A stretch of DNA of 50,160 nucleotides from assembly GCF_000170855.1 (NCBI RefSeq), contig NZ_ABCQ01000034.1, positions 1 through 50,160 of the forward strand. The letters are read 5' to 3'. A program made the position numbers and the translations under genes. Under the pieces are notes generated by a model. That model did no database searches. It worked only from the letters and a program-made list of their open reading frames with translations, and was not told the origin of the DNA. Position 1 is the stretch's first letter, and each line of letters starts with the position of its first letter. Source of the DNA: Moritella sp. PE36. GTDB lineage: Bacteria; Pseudomonadota; Gammaproteobacteria; Enterobacterales; Moritellaceae. Below, piece by piece: positions 17,375 through 25,938 of this stretch.

Positions 17375-18100
17375 TTACCTCGTTGTTGCGTTATGACGAA
17401 CCACAAATAAGGAAAAGTACGGCCCGGCTTCATGCGCCAGCTTAGTCACGTCTTTCTCGATAATTTGTTGTTCACGGCTGATATATTCTAAATAGCTAGC
17501 ATCTTGGGTGCGTCCTGTTGCCGCTAATGCAGTTAAAATACGCGGACGAGATTGACCCGCCTTCATGATCACCACACTGTTGTGTTCAGTTAAGGTTTGG
17601 CGTAAGAATTCATCACTATGCCGACCACTCACCACAGCAAAAGAATCTGTTAATGCCGTGAGAGGGCTCACCAATGCGGACGCGGCGGCATTAATCGACG
17701 AAATACCCGGTACCACTTCACAGACAAACTGATCTTGTAAGCGTTCTAACAAATAACTGAATGAACCGAAGAATAACGGATCACCTTCACAGATAAAAAC
17801 CACATCCTTACCTAGCGCTAATTGCTGCTGCACACGCGCCGCACCATCATCATAAGCTTGATTAGCTAAGGTACGGTCTTTACTCATAGGCATCACAATG
17901 CCGATCTCAATAGCAGGTGACTTTCTGGCGGCAATCGCGTCACTGGCGATCATTTTGGCCTGCGAGACATGATCGTCATTGGTTAAATAACAGATCACGT
18001 CCACTTGCTGTAACAAACGAAATGCTTTTAACGTCATCAGCTCAGGATCACCCGGGCCCACGCCAACACCAATTAATTTACCGGACTGGTTATACTTCAT
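17375..18100 (-). CDS. cobI: Cobalt-precorrin-2 C20-methyltransferase (CbiL/CobI)
   Basis: Methylates C20 of (cobalt-)precorrin-2, the entry to the corrin branch. The 241-residue product has GKLIGVGVGPGDPELMTLKA, VVFICEGDPLFFGSFSYLLERL (SAM-binding GDP motif), VVPGISSINAAASAL and the late YLEYISREQQII. I start at the ATG at 18100, preceded by GAAGAAG; an ATG at 18115 would add five residues without a ribosome binding site. The chosen start overlaps the end of cbiET by 11 bases, and the gene ends three bases before cbiG. Confidence 0.95.
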   Translation of the reverse strand: MKYNQSGKLIGVGVGPGDPELMTLKAFRLLQQVDVICYLTNDDHVSQAKMIASDAIAARKSPAIEIGIVMPMSKDRTLANQAYDDGAARVQQQLALGKDVVFICEGDPLFFGSFSYLLERLQDQFVCEVVPGISSINAAASALVSPLTALTDSFAVVSGRHSDEFLRQTLTEHNSVVIMKAGQSRPRILTALAATGRTQDASYLEYISREQQIIEKDVTKLAHEAGPYFSLFVVRHNATTR

Positions 18101-19427
18101 TATCGACTTCTTCATATTTGGTAAATTTAAATAAGGTCACCGGCAGGTTCGGTTTATACATTAACTGACCCGCTAATTTAGTGCCTTTGCTAATCGCGAC
18201 TTGCAAGGTTTCCGTTTGTAGATCGGACAACGACTGGGCAAAATGCTGTAATTGGTACTTGGTGGTTTCCGTTACCGCACTCGCAACTAATACCCCACCA
18301 GCAGGTAATTGCTGCCAACTTAGGGCTAGCACCGACGCTAACTCACCATCACTGCCACCAATAAATACTTTATTCGCTACTGGTAATGTCGCTAATTCAG
18401 CAGGCGCACGGCCCGCAATAATCGCTAAGTTAGCCACCACACCAAAGCGTTGTTGATTTGCGGCTAAACAACTTAACCGGTCAGGATGATGTTCAATGGC
18501 ATATATTTGTGCGTCTTGCTGCCAATAGGCCAACTCAACCGCCACACCACCACAACCTGCACCAATGTCCCAGATTACATCGCCTTTAGCAGGCTGCATC
18601 AGTGACAAGATCTGCAGACGCACTTCACGTTTGGTGATCATGCCTTTACCCGCTTCACGGTCGGTGACAAAGTATTGGTCTTCAATGCCCGGAAAGTTTG
18701 GCAATATGCCGCCAGTACCAAGTGGCTCAACCACAGATACGTGCAATGGGTCAAAGCTTAATTCCGGTGTCGCGATTAATTGCGTAGCTGTAAATGCACG
18801 TATACGCTGCTGGGCATAACCCAATAATTCACACACCCAAATAATCGATTGATCAAATCCGGCATTAATACATTCTTGGGCTAAATGCTGAGGCTGACTG
18901 TGTTTATCAGTCAGTATTACTAAGGTTTGTTTAATTTTAAGACGGGTACGAATTTTGGCTAGGGGTCGGCCATGCAAACTTAATACTTCAACATCTTGCA
19001 GTGCCAAACCTAATGCATGGCAAGCCGCTTGAATACTCGAAATACCCGCATGAAACTGTAAATTATCTTTGCCAAATTTAGTCAGCAACCAACGACCAAT
19101 ACCATAATGTAACGGATCGCCCGACGCTAATATCACCACACGCTGTTGCTGATGCGTCGCTAATAACGCAAGTAACTGAGATAGAGACGGCAAGATCACT
19201 TGCTTTGGTTCAGGTTTCGCTTGAGCCTGATGCTCGTCAATATTACCCGTCAACAATTGGCTAATCACGGCTAACTGACGGTCAGAACCAATTATCACCT
19301 CAGCTTGCTGTATGGCTTGCTGCGCAGCAGGTGTTAACAATGCGTGTTCTGCAACACCCAAGCCAATCACATCAATACAGGTTCGGCGACCTTTCTTATT
19401 AATGTCCTTATCGCTATCTTGCATCAT
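18090..19427 (-). CDS. cobL: Fused cobalt-precorrin-7 C5- / precorrin-6B C15-methyltransferase (CbiET/CobL)
   Basis: Two-domain enzyme that methylates C5 and C15 and decarboxylates the C12 acetate side chain. The 445 residues divide into an N-terminal CbiE domain (IDVIGLGVAEHALLTPAA near residue 20; VVILASGDPLHYGIGRWLL) and a C-terminal CbiT domain from about 245 on. The CbiT domain has GMITKREVRLQILSLM and the Rossmann SAM site VIWDIGAGCGGVAVELAYW. In Salmonella these are separate genes; the fusion is common in other bacteria. The start directly follows the cbiC stop with no gap. Confidence 0.96.
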   Translation of the reverse strand: MMQDSDKDINKKGRRTCIDVIGLGVAEHALLTPAAQQAIQQAEVIIGSDRQLAVISQLLTGNIDEHQAQAKPEPKQVILPSLSQLLALLATHQQQRVVILASGDPLHYGIGRWLLTKFGKDNLQFHAGISSIQAACHALGLALQDVEVLSLHGRPLAKIRTRLKIKQTLVILTDKHSQPQHLAQECINAGFDQSIIWVCELLGYAQQRIRAFTATQLIATPELSFDPLHVSVVEPLGTGGILPNFPGIEDQYFVTDREAGKGMITKREVRLQILSLMQPAKGDVIWDIGAGCGGVAVELAYWQQDAQIYAIEHHPDRLSCLAANQQRFGVVANLAIIAGRAPAELATLPVANKVFIGGSDGELASVLALSWQQLPAGGVLVASAVTETTKYQLQHFAQSLSDLQTETLQVAISKGTKLAGQLMYKPNLPVTLFKFTKYEEVDNEV

Positions 19428-20069
19428 TTAATACCATTCGCCATTTACGCAACGTAACAAGGCATTTAAGGTAGCAGAAGTCACTGCACTACCGCCCTGA
19501 CGACCAAGCAAGGTGATACATTCAATCCCCAATTTCTCATGGGCATCCCACAATGCTTGTTTTGATTCTGCGGCACCAACAAAGCCCACCGGCATACCTA
19601 TAATCAATGCTGGTTTTGGTGCACCATTGGCGATCATTTCTAATAATCTGAACAATGCGGTTGGTGCATTGCCGATGAGGACGATGCTGTTGGCCAGATC
19701 TTGCTGCCAAAATTCTAACGACGCCATGGTACGGGTTTCACCTCTTTGTTTGGCTAGAGGAGGCACGCGCGGATCGTTAAGATAACAAAGTGGCGGCTGT
19801 GAGATCATGCGTTTGGTAATACCGTGGCGCACCATTTCTACATCACATAAAATGGGTGCCTGCGCATTGATTGCTTGCAGCCCGTTCTCACAAGCATGAC
19901 GACTAAAGCGCACTTGCTCGCTCACCTCAGGCATACCAACACTGTGCACAATACGCATCACCACTTGTTGCTGTTCTTTACTCAAATGGTCTAATGCGGT
20001 TAATTGGCGTATTTGGCGAAAGCTTTCTTGCTCAATGTTCTGTGGTCTAACTTCGTAATTATAATCCAT
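19428..20069 (-). CDS. cbiC: Cobalt-precorrin-8X methylmutase (CbiC/CobH)
   Basis: Moves the C11 methyl to C12 to give (cobalt) cobyrinate (hydrogenobyrinate in the cobalt-free route). The 213-residue protein carries RIVHSVGMPEVSEQVRFS, where the histidine is the likely catalytic residue. CDVEMVRHGITKRMI, SIVLIGNAPTALFRLLEM and ALIIGMPVGFVGAAESK follow, and it ends with LLGRQGGSAVTSATLNAL. All are strong family motifs at normal length. A 62-bp gap with a 21-bp palindrome separates it from cbiJ upstream. Confidence 0.97.
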   Translation of the reverse strand: MDYNYEVRPQNIEQESFRQIRQLTALDHLSKEQQQVVMRIVHSVGMPEVSEQVRFSRHACENGLQAINAQAPILCDVEMVRHGITKRMISQPPLCYLNDPRVPPLAKQRGETRTMASLEFWQQDLANSIVLIGNAPTALFRLLEMIANGAPKPALIIGMPVGFVGAAESKQALWDAHEKLGIECITLLGRQGGSAVTSATLNALLRCVNGEWY

Positions 20070-20090
20070 ATAATACTGCTACTATTCTTG

Positions 20091-20111
20091 TTAATTGGTT
20101 AAACCAATTAA
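20091..20111. repeat. Palindrome in the cbiJ-cbiC intergenic gap
   Basis: TTAATTGGTT (20091-20100), one central base, AACCAATTAA (20102-20111): perfect 10-bp arms. It lies 21 bases upstream of the cbiC start on the transcribed strand. GTTAAAAGG occurs twice beside it (20115 and 20131). It could be an operator or an RNA hairpin that sets cbiC expression inside the operon. Confidence 0.5.
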
Positions 20112-20131
20112 TCTGTTAAAAGGCTAATAAG

Positions 20132-20914
20132 TTAAAAGGTTAAAAATCGCTGACAAACAAACGCATGACATTCGTCTCGACTGGTAAATTCAACATCCGC
20201 TGGCGGTAAGCTTGGCCGTGTTTGCATGAATACCGGTATTCCTAATATCCGCGCTGCAGTTAACTTCGCGATAGTTGAATCGCCACCACTGTTTTTTGTG
20301 ATCAGCGCATTGATACCGTAATGCTTGAATAAGGACATTTCGTCGTCAACCGCAAATGGCCCGATTGCTTTTAGCCACTGCATGGCAGGTAATAATGCGG
20401 TTTTGGGTTTGACTGCAGTACGCACTAATTGCGGTAATGACAGCAATGAGGAATCCGCTATTAAACGGAGTAATTGCGGCTCTAGTTGCCCGACAGTGAA
20501 GAAAGGACAGAGCTGGCTAGCCTGTTCTGATTCAACGCTGGCTTGTGCTTGTAACAAGGTTAATAATTGTGGCCAGCTAGTGAATGTTTGCCAATTATCA
20601 TCTCGTCCTTGCTGCCATTGCAGCCGATGAAAACGCCAATAAGGTAAGCCACAATCTTTGGCAACTTGCGCTGCAGTGCTACTCATCTGTTGCGCATAAG
20701 GGTGGGTCACATCTAAAATTGCCGTGATGTTTTGCGCATTAATATAATGCGCTAATCCGCCAAACTGGCTAAAACCACCACTGACGATTTCACATCCGAC
20801 ATTCGGTACTCGTACGAGTCCCGCGACGCTGTAAATCAAGGGAATATGACTGGCATGTAATTGTGTTGCCAGTTTTCGGCCATCGGCAGTGCCACCGAGT
20901 AATAATAATTTCAT
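20132..20914 (-). CDS. cbiJ: Cobalt-precorrin-6A reductase (CbiJ/CobK)
   Basis: NAD(P)H-dependent reduction of the macrocycle of (cobalt-)precorrin-6A. The 260-residue protein begins with the dinucleotide-binding LLLGGTADGRKLATQL (residues 3-18). It has AILDVTHPYAQQMSSTAAQVA and the C-terminal INALITKNSGGDSTIAKLTAA, the NSGG signature of the family. It sits six bases after cbiD on the same strand. Length is normal; I see nothing missing. Confidence 0.96.
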   Translation of the reverse strand: MKLLLLGGTADGRKLATQLHASHIPLIYSVAGLVRVPNVGCEIVSGGFSQFGGLAHYINAQNITAILDVTHPYAQQMSSTAAQVAKDCGLPYWRFHRLQWQQGRDDNWQTFTSWPQLLTLLQAQASVESEQASQLCPFFTVGQLEPQLLRLIADSSLLSLPQLVRTAVKPKTALLPAMQWLKAIGPFAVDDEMSLFKHYGINALITKNSGGDSTIAKLTAARILGIPVFMQTRPSLPPADVEFTSRDECHAFVCQRFLTF

Positions 20915-20920
20915 TTTGAC

Positions 20921-22018
20921 TTAGTTATGATCAGCAAAGCCAATCAAATCTCCCTGTCGGTTAATAACCCATATTTCTAATTCTGTATGTGCAGGTATTT
21001 TACTGCGCACCTGTGTAAATGCAGCCTGACACACAGCGGTCGCCAAATCAATTTTATGCGTATAACAATGGTTTAACGCTTCAATCGAGGTATTCGAATT
21101 GACCATCAATGTCATTAACTCAGGACTTGCACCCTGTTGCTGGGCGAGCTCCGCTAAAAAAGGTAGATCAATAGCAGAAACCTTACTGTGCAGATTCCAT
21201 TTACCCATGGCTAGTTTACTTATTTTTCCAAAACCACCACAAATACTCAGTTTGCTCACAGGCACTTTTTTAAGGTGTTTTATTACCGCACCAACAAAGT
21301 CGCCCATCTCAATTAGCGCGATATCGGGCAGCTGATAATACGCTTTAATTGCATCTTCACTGCGATTGCCTGTGGAGGCGGCAATGTGGGTATGACCATT
21401 CGTCGTGGCCACATCCAGACCTTGAAAAATAGAGGCGATATAGGCAGAACAGGAAAAGGGTCGAACAATCCCTGATACGCCTAAAATTGATAAACCGCCA
21501 ACGATACCCAAGCGGCCATTCATGGTTTTTAATGCTATTTCCTCACCATTTTCAACACCGACCGCGACTTCAAAGCCACCTTGATAATCGTGTTCTGCGG
21601 CCATGAATTGCAAGTGTTCCGTCATCATTTGACGCGGAACCGGGTTAATTGCCGGTTCCCCCACGGCCAGAGCAAGTCCTTCACGAGTAACAATACCAAC
21701 ACCTTGCGCGGCTTTAAACACAATGCCCGATTGCGGCGTTAGCGTTAACTCAACAAATATTGTCGCGCCATGCGTCACATCGGGATCATCACCCGCATCT
21801 TTGGTCACATCAGCACGCGTGCTCAGAGGTGACAAAAAATGGTATTGAATAATACTCAGGTCAACAATCAGACCTTTGGGTAACGTCACATTAACCGTAT
21901 CAGTGGTGGTTTGACTAAATAAATGATGCGCAGCAGCCACACAACAGGCAGTTGCACAACAACCTGTTGTTAAACCGGTTCTTAGTTTTTTATTGGTTTC
22001 ATCACTCTCTGGCCACAT
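20921..22018 (-). CDS. cbiD: Cobalt-precorrin-5B C1-methyltransferase (CbiD)
   Basis: Methylates C1 of cobalt-precorrin-5B; a marker of the early-cobalt pathway, unrelated in sequence to CobF of the oxygen pathway. The 365-residue protein opens with LRTGLTTGCCATACCVAAAH and continues with VTKDAGDDPDVTHGA, GVGIVTREGLALAVGEPAINPVPR, GGLSILGVSGIVRPFS and VSKLSICGGFGKISKLAMG. It is preceded by the cobalt-transporter-like gene after a four-base gap, in the middle of unit B. Confidence 0.97.
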   Translation of the reverse strand: MWPESDETNKKLRTGLTTGCCATACCVAAAHHLFSQTTTDTVNVTLPKGLIVDLSIIQYHFLSPLSTRADVTKDAGDDPDVTHGATIFVELTLTPQSGIVFKAAQGVGIVTREGLALAVGEPAINPVPRQMMTEHLQFMAAEHDYQGGFEVAVGVENGEEIALKTMNGRLGIVGGLSILGVSGIVRPFSCSAYIASIFQGLDVATTNGHTHIAASTGNRSEDAIKAYYQLPDIALIEMGDFVGAVIKHLKKVPVSKLSICGGFGKISKLAMGKWNLHSKVSAIDLPFLAELAQQQGASPELMTLMVNSNTSIEALNHCYTHKIDLATAVCQAAFTQVRSKIPAHTELEIWVINRQGDLIGFADHN

Positions 22019-22022
22019 AAAA

Positions 22023-22709
22023 TTAAACCGCCTGATACAACCAGAAACAGCCTAACACGGTTGAAGCTAACGCGATCACGCGACGGCTCCAATAAAATAA
22101 CATGTCGTAACGCTGTTTTAATAACCCTTGCAGTGAGCCAAGACCAAGGCCAAATGCCATCATAGATAACATCACGCCAATCGAGAACATCAGTAAATAG
22201 CCGATAACCACAGATAACTCGGTTTGTCCGATAGCAGGGATCAACGCCAGTGCAGGAGCACTCCCCGCTAAACCATGTAAGACGCCAACCATTACCGGTA
22301 AATGACCGTCTTTGGTCGCTGCTTGTTCTACATCTTTACCATGTTCATCATGGTGCCAATGACTGTGTTCTACATCGCCATGACGATGCTTAGTTATCAC
22401 TAATTTTTGTTGTCTAAACTGCCAAAATGAATACAAACCTAGCACGATAAGTAATACGCCAACACTCATCTCAGCAACATGGATAAGCGCTTCTGGCAAT
22501 GCAATACCAAGACCAAATAACAGCAAGCCACTAACCACCAGCACACCGCCATGACCAATGGCCCAATTAGCACTGAACAATACCGTACGGCGTAGGCTTG
22601 GTTTCTGATTACTCAGACTGGAAACCGCCATCACATGATCCGCATCCAGCGCATGCATCATACCGAGGGTAAAACCCAATAAAATAATCGGTAACTGTTC
22701 AATTAACAT
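22023..22709 (-). CDS. UreH/NiCoT-like transmembrane metal transporter with His-rich loop
   Basis: Probable inner-membrane cobalt (or nickel) permease of 228 residues with about six hydrophobic segments. The motif HALDADH (residues 19-25) in the first helix is the metal-selectivity motif of nickel/cobalt transporters. VGVLHGLAGSAPALALIP near 141-158 is typical of UreH-like relatives. A cytoplasmic-type loop at 108-123 is packed with histidines (HRHGDVEHSHWHHDEH). I use the ATG at 22709, eleven bases after AAGGA; extending the frame further would run deep into cobB. Cobalt is favoured over nickel because it lies inside the B12 operon between cobB and cbiD, but nickel cannot be excluded. Confidence 0.88.
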   Translation of the reverse strand: MLIEQLPIILLGFTLGMMHALDADHVMAVSSLSNQKPSLRRTVLFSANWAIGHGGVLVVSGLLLFGLGIALPEALIHVAEMSVGVLLIVLGLYSFWQFRQQKLVITKHRHGDVEHSHWHHDEHGKDVEQAATKDGHLPVMVGVLHGLAGSAPALALIPAIGQTELSVVIGYLLMFSIGVMLSMMAFGLGLGSLQGLLKQRYDMLFYWSRRVIALASTVLGCFWLYQAV

Positions 22710-22713
22710 AAGT

Positions 22714-24030
22714 CTATAATTCCTTAAAAAGTGCTGCGATAGCCTGTGGATTTGATGGAAAAAATAAATGTAAGTAGCTCGCGGTAATATTGCCAACGCG
22801 ATAAATAGATTCACCCGGTGCTGGGTGTTTAGGCCGACGGCCGGTGGCAATCGGCTCTGGCGTATCAAAACTCAATGAACGGTGATGAGAATGACCACGA
22901 ATATCACCTTCCGGTAACGGTGCGGTTTGCATGCCTTGGCAGCCACCACGCTCACGCATTTGACCTTTACCTTGCAGTAATCCCAACATGGTAAATGAGT
23001 TATCTTGCAAGTCACCCAACGACTCAAGGCAATACAAGAATCCACCACATTCAGCCAAAATAGCGTTATCGGTTTGGGCAAAGTCACGAATCGATTGCAA
23101 CATAGATAAGTTACTTGTCAATTTATCGACATGCAGTTCTGGATAACCGCCCGGTAACCACAACGCATCCGCTTCTGGCATCACTTCGTCATACATAGGT
23201 GAGAAAAATACATAACTCGCGCCCAGATCGGTTAGCAAGCGTAAATTAGCATCATAGATAAAACTAAACGCGGTATCTTTAGCGATCGCAATGGTCTTTC
23301 CAGCCAGTTCAGGCGCTATGGGTAATAATTTGTCCTTCGCAACAGGATGAAACTCAATCGGTTTGACCACATCAAGAATATGCTTTAAGTCCGATGCTTC
23401 AATCCAGTCGATACCAGCCGCTAATTTTTGCTTCAATTCCGCTTGGATCTCTTCAGCTTGCACCAAACCAAGGTGTCGCTCGGGTAACGTGATCGTATCG
23501 GTACGCTTTAATGTAGCCAGTAACGGCAAACTTGCCGGCAGCGCATCACGGATCAATTGCGCATGGCGTTCACTGCCACAATTATTGGCAATCAGTCCGG
23601 CAACATCAAAATCATCGCGGAAATTAGCTAAACCCACTGCGATTGCGGCCGCAGTTTGTGCCATGCCTTTTACATCCATCACAATCGCAATCGGAATACC
23701 AAAATGCGCAGCAAGATCGGCACTGGATGGATCACCATCAAAAATCCCCATCGCCCCTTCGATTAAAATAATATCGGCCACCAGCGCCGCTTCATACATT
23801 TTTTGCTGGCAATACTCAGGGCCGCCCATCCATAAATCTAACGGTTCAACAGGTTGCCCGGATGCCTGACGTAGTATTTGTGGATCGAGATAATCTGGAC
23901 CCACCTTAAATACCCGAACCAGTTTGCCTTGCTTGGTCAACATGGAAGCCAATGCGGCAGTGATCGTGGTTTTACCTTGGCTAGACGAAGGTGCCGCTAA
24001 TATTAGTGCAGGACAAAGAACTCTGGTCAT
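22714..24030 (-). CDS. cobB: Cobyrinate a,c-diamide synthase (CbiA/CobB)
   Basis: Glutamine- and ATP-dependent amidation of the a and c carboxylates of cobyrinate. The 438-residue protein has an N-terminal dethiobiotin-synthase-like ATPase domain (P-loop in APSSSQGKTTITAAL; VGPDYLDPQILRQASGQP; LIEGAMGIFDG). Its C-terminal class I glutaminase-like domain has the cysteine nucleophile in ILAECGGFLYCLESL (near residue 328), and GHSHHRSLSF lies near the end. Length is slightly below the usual 450. Together with CobN nearby, either cobyrinate (cobalt in) or hydrogenobyrinate (cobalt out) could be its substrate; CbiX makes the former likelier. Confidence 0.96.
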   Translation of the reverse strand: MTRVLCPALILAAPSSSQGKTTITAALASMLTKQGKLVRVFKVGPDYLDPQILRQASGQPVEPLDLWMGGPEYCQQKMYEAALVADIILIEGAMGIFDGDPSSADLAAHFGIPIAIVMDVKGMAQTAAAIAVGLANFRDDFDVAGLIANNCGSERHAQLIRDALPASLPLLATLKRTDTITLPERHLGLVQAEEIQAELKQKLAAGIDWIEASDLKHILDVVKPIEFHPVAKDKLLPIAPELAGKTIAIAKDTAFSFIYDANLRLLTDLGASYVFFSPMYDEVMPEADALWLPGGYPELHVDKLTSNLSMLQSIRDFAQTDNAILAECGGFLYCLESLGDLQDNSFTMLGLLQGKGQMRERGGCQGMQTAPLPEGDIRGHSHHRSLSFDTPEPIATGRRPKHPAPGESIYRVGNITASYLHLFFPSNPQAIAALFKEL

Positions 24031-24103
24031 TGATTACAACTCTTACAACAAATGGTGATGTTAGGAAATACTGCTATTTATTTACGTCCAATTACAAATA
24101 GAT

Positions 24104-25873
24104 TTAAGTCGGTAGTACTAAATATTCACAATCGAGCTGCTGGGCAATTTCAGCTCCACGGCCACGTTTAATGGCACTGTCTTCAGTATCTATCAACACG
24201 GTATGACCCGTTAATTTAAGATCATCCACATCTTGGCTAATACGCCCATCAGTCAGTAAATAATTGCGAAACGCTAACCCGCCTTGTTGTTTTTGGCAGT
24301 TAGCTTGATAGGCACGTATTTGCGTTAACATTTCCCGGATTGGGGTGCCACCGCCAGCGGTAATACTATCAAGCAGATGCTGAATATATTTTGGTGCTTT
24401 TTGCTTTGGCATAACCGCTTCAATCACATCGTTACCAAAACCAAAAATACACAACAACTCACGTTGTTTATAAGCCTGCTCAGCAATATGCATGATGGCA
24501 GCTTTGGCACGCGATAATTGTAGCTTTTTTAATGTCGAACCCGAGGTATCCAATAAAATAACATGTAATATTGGCTGGCCGGTTTTGGCTTTTTTAAAGC
24601 GTAAACCCGCAGGCGGCCAACGTCCTAATGACGCAACCAAAGTAGCAAACCAATCGGGAGAAGCGGTGGTGTTCTTGCTAGATTTTTGCCCACCTAACAC
24701 CGCACCTTGATTATTTTTTGATGCTAAGGCAAGTTTATCGATTAGTTTTTTTTTAGCGTCTTGTTGTTTAATCGGTAGCTCTACGGCCTGAATATTGGTT
24801 ATAGGCTGAGAAACCGCAGGCATACTTCCCCATTCGCTACTGTCGCTTTGTTGCTGCATATTTGAATCAGCTTGCTCTGATGAAGACGGTTCTGCTGAAG
24901 TCGATGGCGGCGAAAATTGTGACGTTTGTGGGTATGTCGACTCTGGTCGAGAAAATGGTGATGTCGATGATGGCGGCTGGTGTTGATTATTTTCTACTGG
25001 CGGTGGTGATTGTGATGAACCCGCATTGCGGCGATGGTTTAACACCAATTCTTCAACCGCGAGGATATCCGCTTTCGTCACCTCGCTATGACCTTGCCAA
25101 GCTGCATGGGCAAGCGCGGTTTTAAACCAAACGATATCAGCACGTAAACCGTCAACATTCGCATCATGGCAACGTTGGGCAATAAACTGACGTAATGCCA
25201 GCGGACAACTCACTTGCCCAAGTAAGGCCTGCGCGTTAGTTATATCTTGCTGTAACTGCTGCTGTTGGTCTGCGTATTTCGCTATAAATGCGCTAGGGTC
25301 TTGATCGAACGCTTCACGTAAGCAGACAATTTCAACCCGTTCGTTAATGCTATATTGCGCTGATAACTCAACAGATAAGCCGAATCTGTCTAATAGCTGA
25401 GCACGTAATTCGCCTTCTTCAGGGTTCATTGTACCTAATAATATAAAGCGGGATTCGTGTTGATGACTGATCCCATCACGCTCAATATAATTGATACCAC
25501 TGGCCGATACATCTAATAATAGATCCACCAGTGAATCTGCCAATAAATTAACTTCATCAACATACACAATGCCCTGATGAGCCTTGGCCAGAATACCCGG
25601 TTTGAAATTAACTTTTTGCTCGCTCAATACCAATTGTAAATCCAGCGTGCCCACTAGCATCTCTTCTGTCGCAGATAGAGGTAAGGTCACAAAGTTTTGT
25701 AATTCATTCGGTAATATGTCTGCAAAACCGCGGGCTAACGTAGATTTAGCCGTGCCGCGTGGGCCATTCACCAATACCCCGCCAATACCAGGATTAATCG
25801 CCGCCAGGATCAGTGCAGTCTTAAACAGTGACTGACCCGATACGGCCGTAAATGGAAAGTTAACTCGGGACAT
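24104..25873 (-). CDS. ChlI-ChlD-type chelatase ATPase: AAA+ and VWA domains in one protein
   Basis: Motor subunit of a class I metal chelatase, the natural partner for CobN. The 589-residue protein has an N-terminal AAA+ domain with Walker A GPRGTAKST at 37-45, Walker B VDEVNLL at 105-111 and the ChlI-type GTMNPEEGELRAQLLDRFGL. A low-complexity Pro/Ser/Gln linker (about 286-365) follows. Near residue 440 begins a C-terminal von Willebrand A domain with MIDAS motif DTSGS and YLLTDGRISQD. So it joins what are separate I and D (or CobS and CobT of Pseudomonas naming) subunits. An ATG at 25873 is used; a TTG two codons earlier is better spaced from AAGG and may be the true start. Confidence 0.93.
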   Translation of the reverse strand: MSRVNFPFTAVSGQSLFKTALILAAINPGIGGVLVNGPRGTAKSTLARGFADILPNELQNFVTLPLSATEEMLVGTLDLQLVLSEQKVNFKPGILAKAHQGIVYVDEVNLLADSLVDLLLDVSASGINYIERDGISHQHESRFILLGTMNPEEGELRAQLLDRFGLSVELSAQYSINERVEIVCLREAFDQDPSAFIAKYADQQQQLQQDITNAQALLGQVSCPLALRQFIAQRCHDANVDGLRADIVWFKTALAHAAWQGHSEVTKADILAVEELVLNHRRNAGSSQSPPPVENNQHQPPSSTSPFSRPESTYPQTSQFSPPSTSAEPSSSEQADSNMQQQSDSSEWGSMPAVSQPITNIQAVELPIKQQDAKKKLIDKLALASKNNQGAVLGGQKSSKNTTASPDWFATLVASLGRWPPAGLRFKKAKTGQPILHVILLDTSGSTLKKLQLSRAKAAIMHIAEQAYKQRELLCIFGFGNDVIEAVMPKQKAPKYIQHLLDSITAGGGTPIREMLTQIRAYQANCQKQQGGLAFRNYLLTDGRISQDVDDLKLTGHTVLIDTEDSAIKRGRGAEIAQQLDCEYLVLPT

Positions 25874-25890
25874 CAGCAATATTTAACCTT

Positions 25891-25938
25891 TATTATTTAT
25901 TATTTATTATTTATTATTTATTATTTATTATTTATTAT
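25891..25938. repeat. Tandem heptanucleotide repeat (TATTATT x 6.9) between cbtA and chlID
   Basis: Six exact copies of TATTATT plus six more bases, beginning 17 bases before the chlID start and running through the cbtA stop codon on the minus strand (AATAATA as transcribed). Such perfect short repeats are prone to slippage, which would change the cbtA-chlID spacing in 7-bp steps. Confidence 0.95.

Noticed and set aside
22710-22868. N-terminal extension of the UreH-like transporter
   Set aside because: The frame is open to 22868, but this would overlap 155 bases of cobB, adds residues unlike the family, and ignores the ATG at 22709 with an upstream AAGGA.
25891-25938. CRISPR or satellite array
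   Set aside because: The unit is only 7 bp with no spacers; it is a simple tandem repeat.
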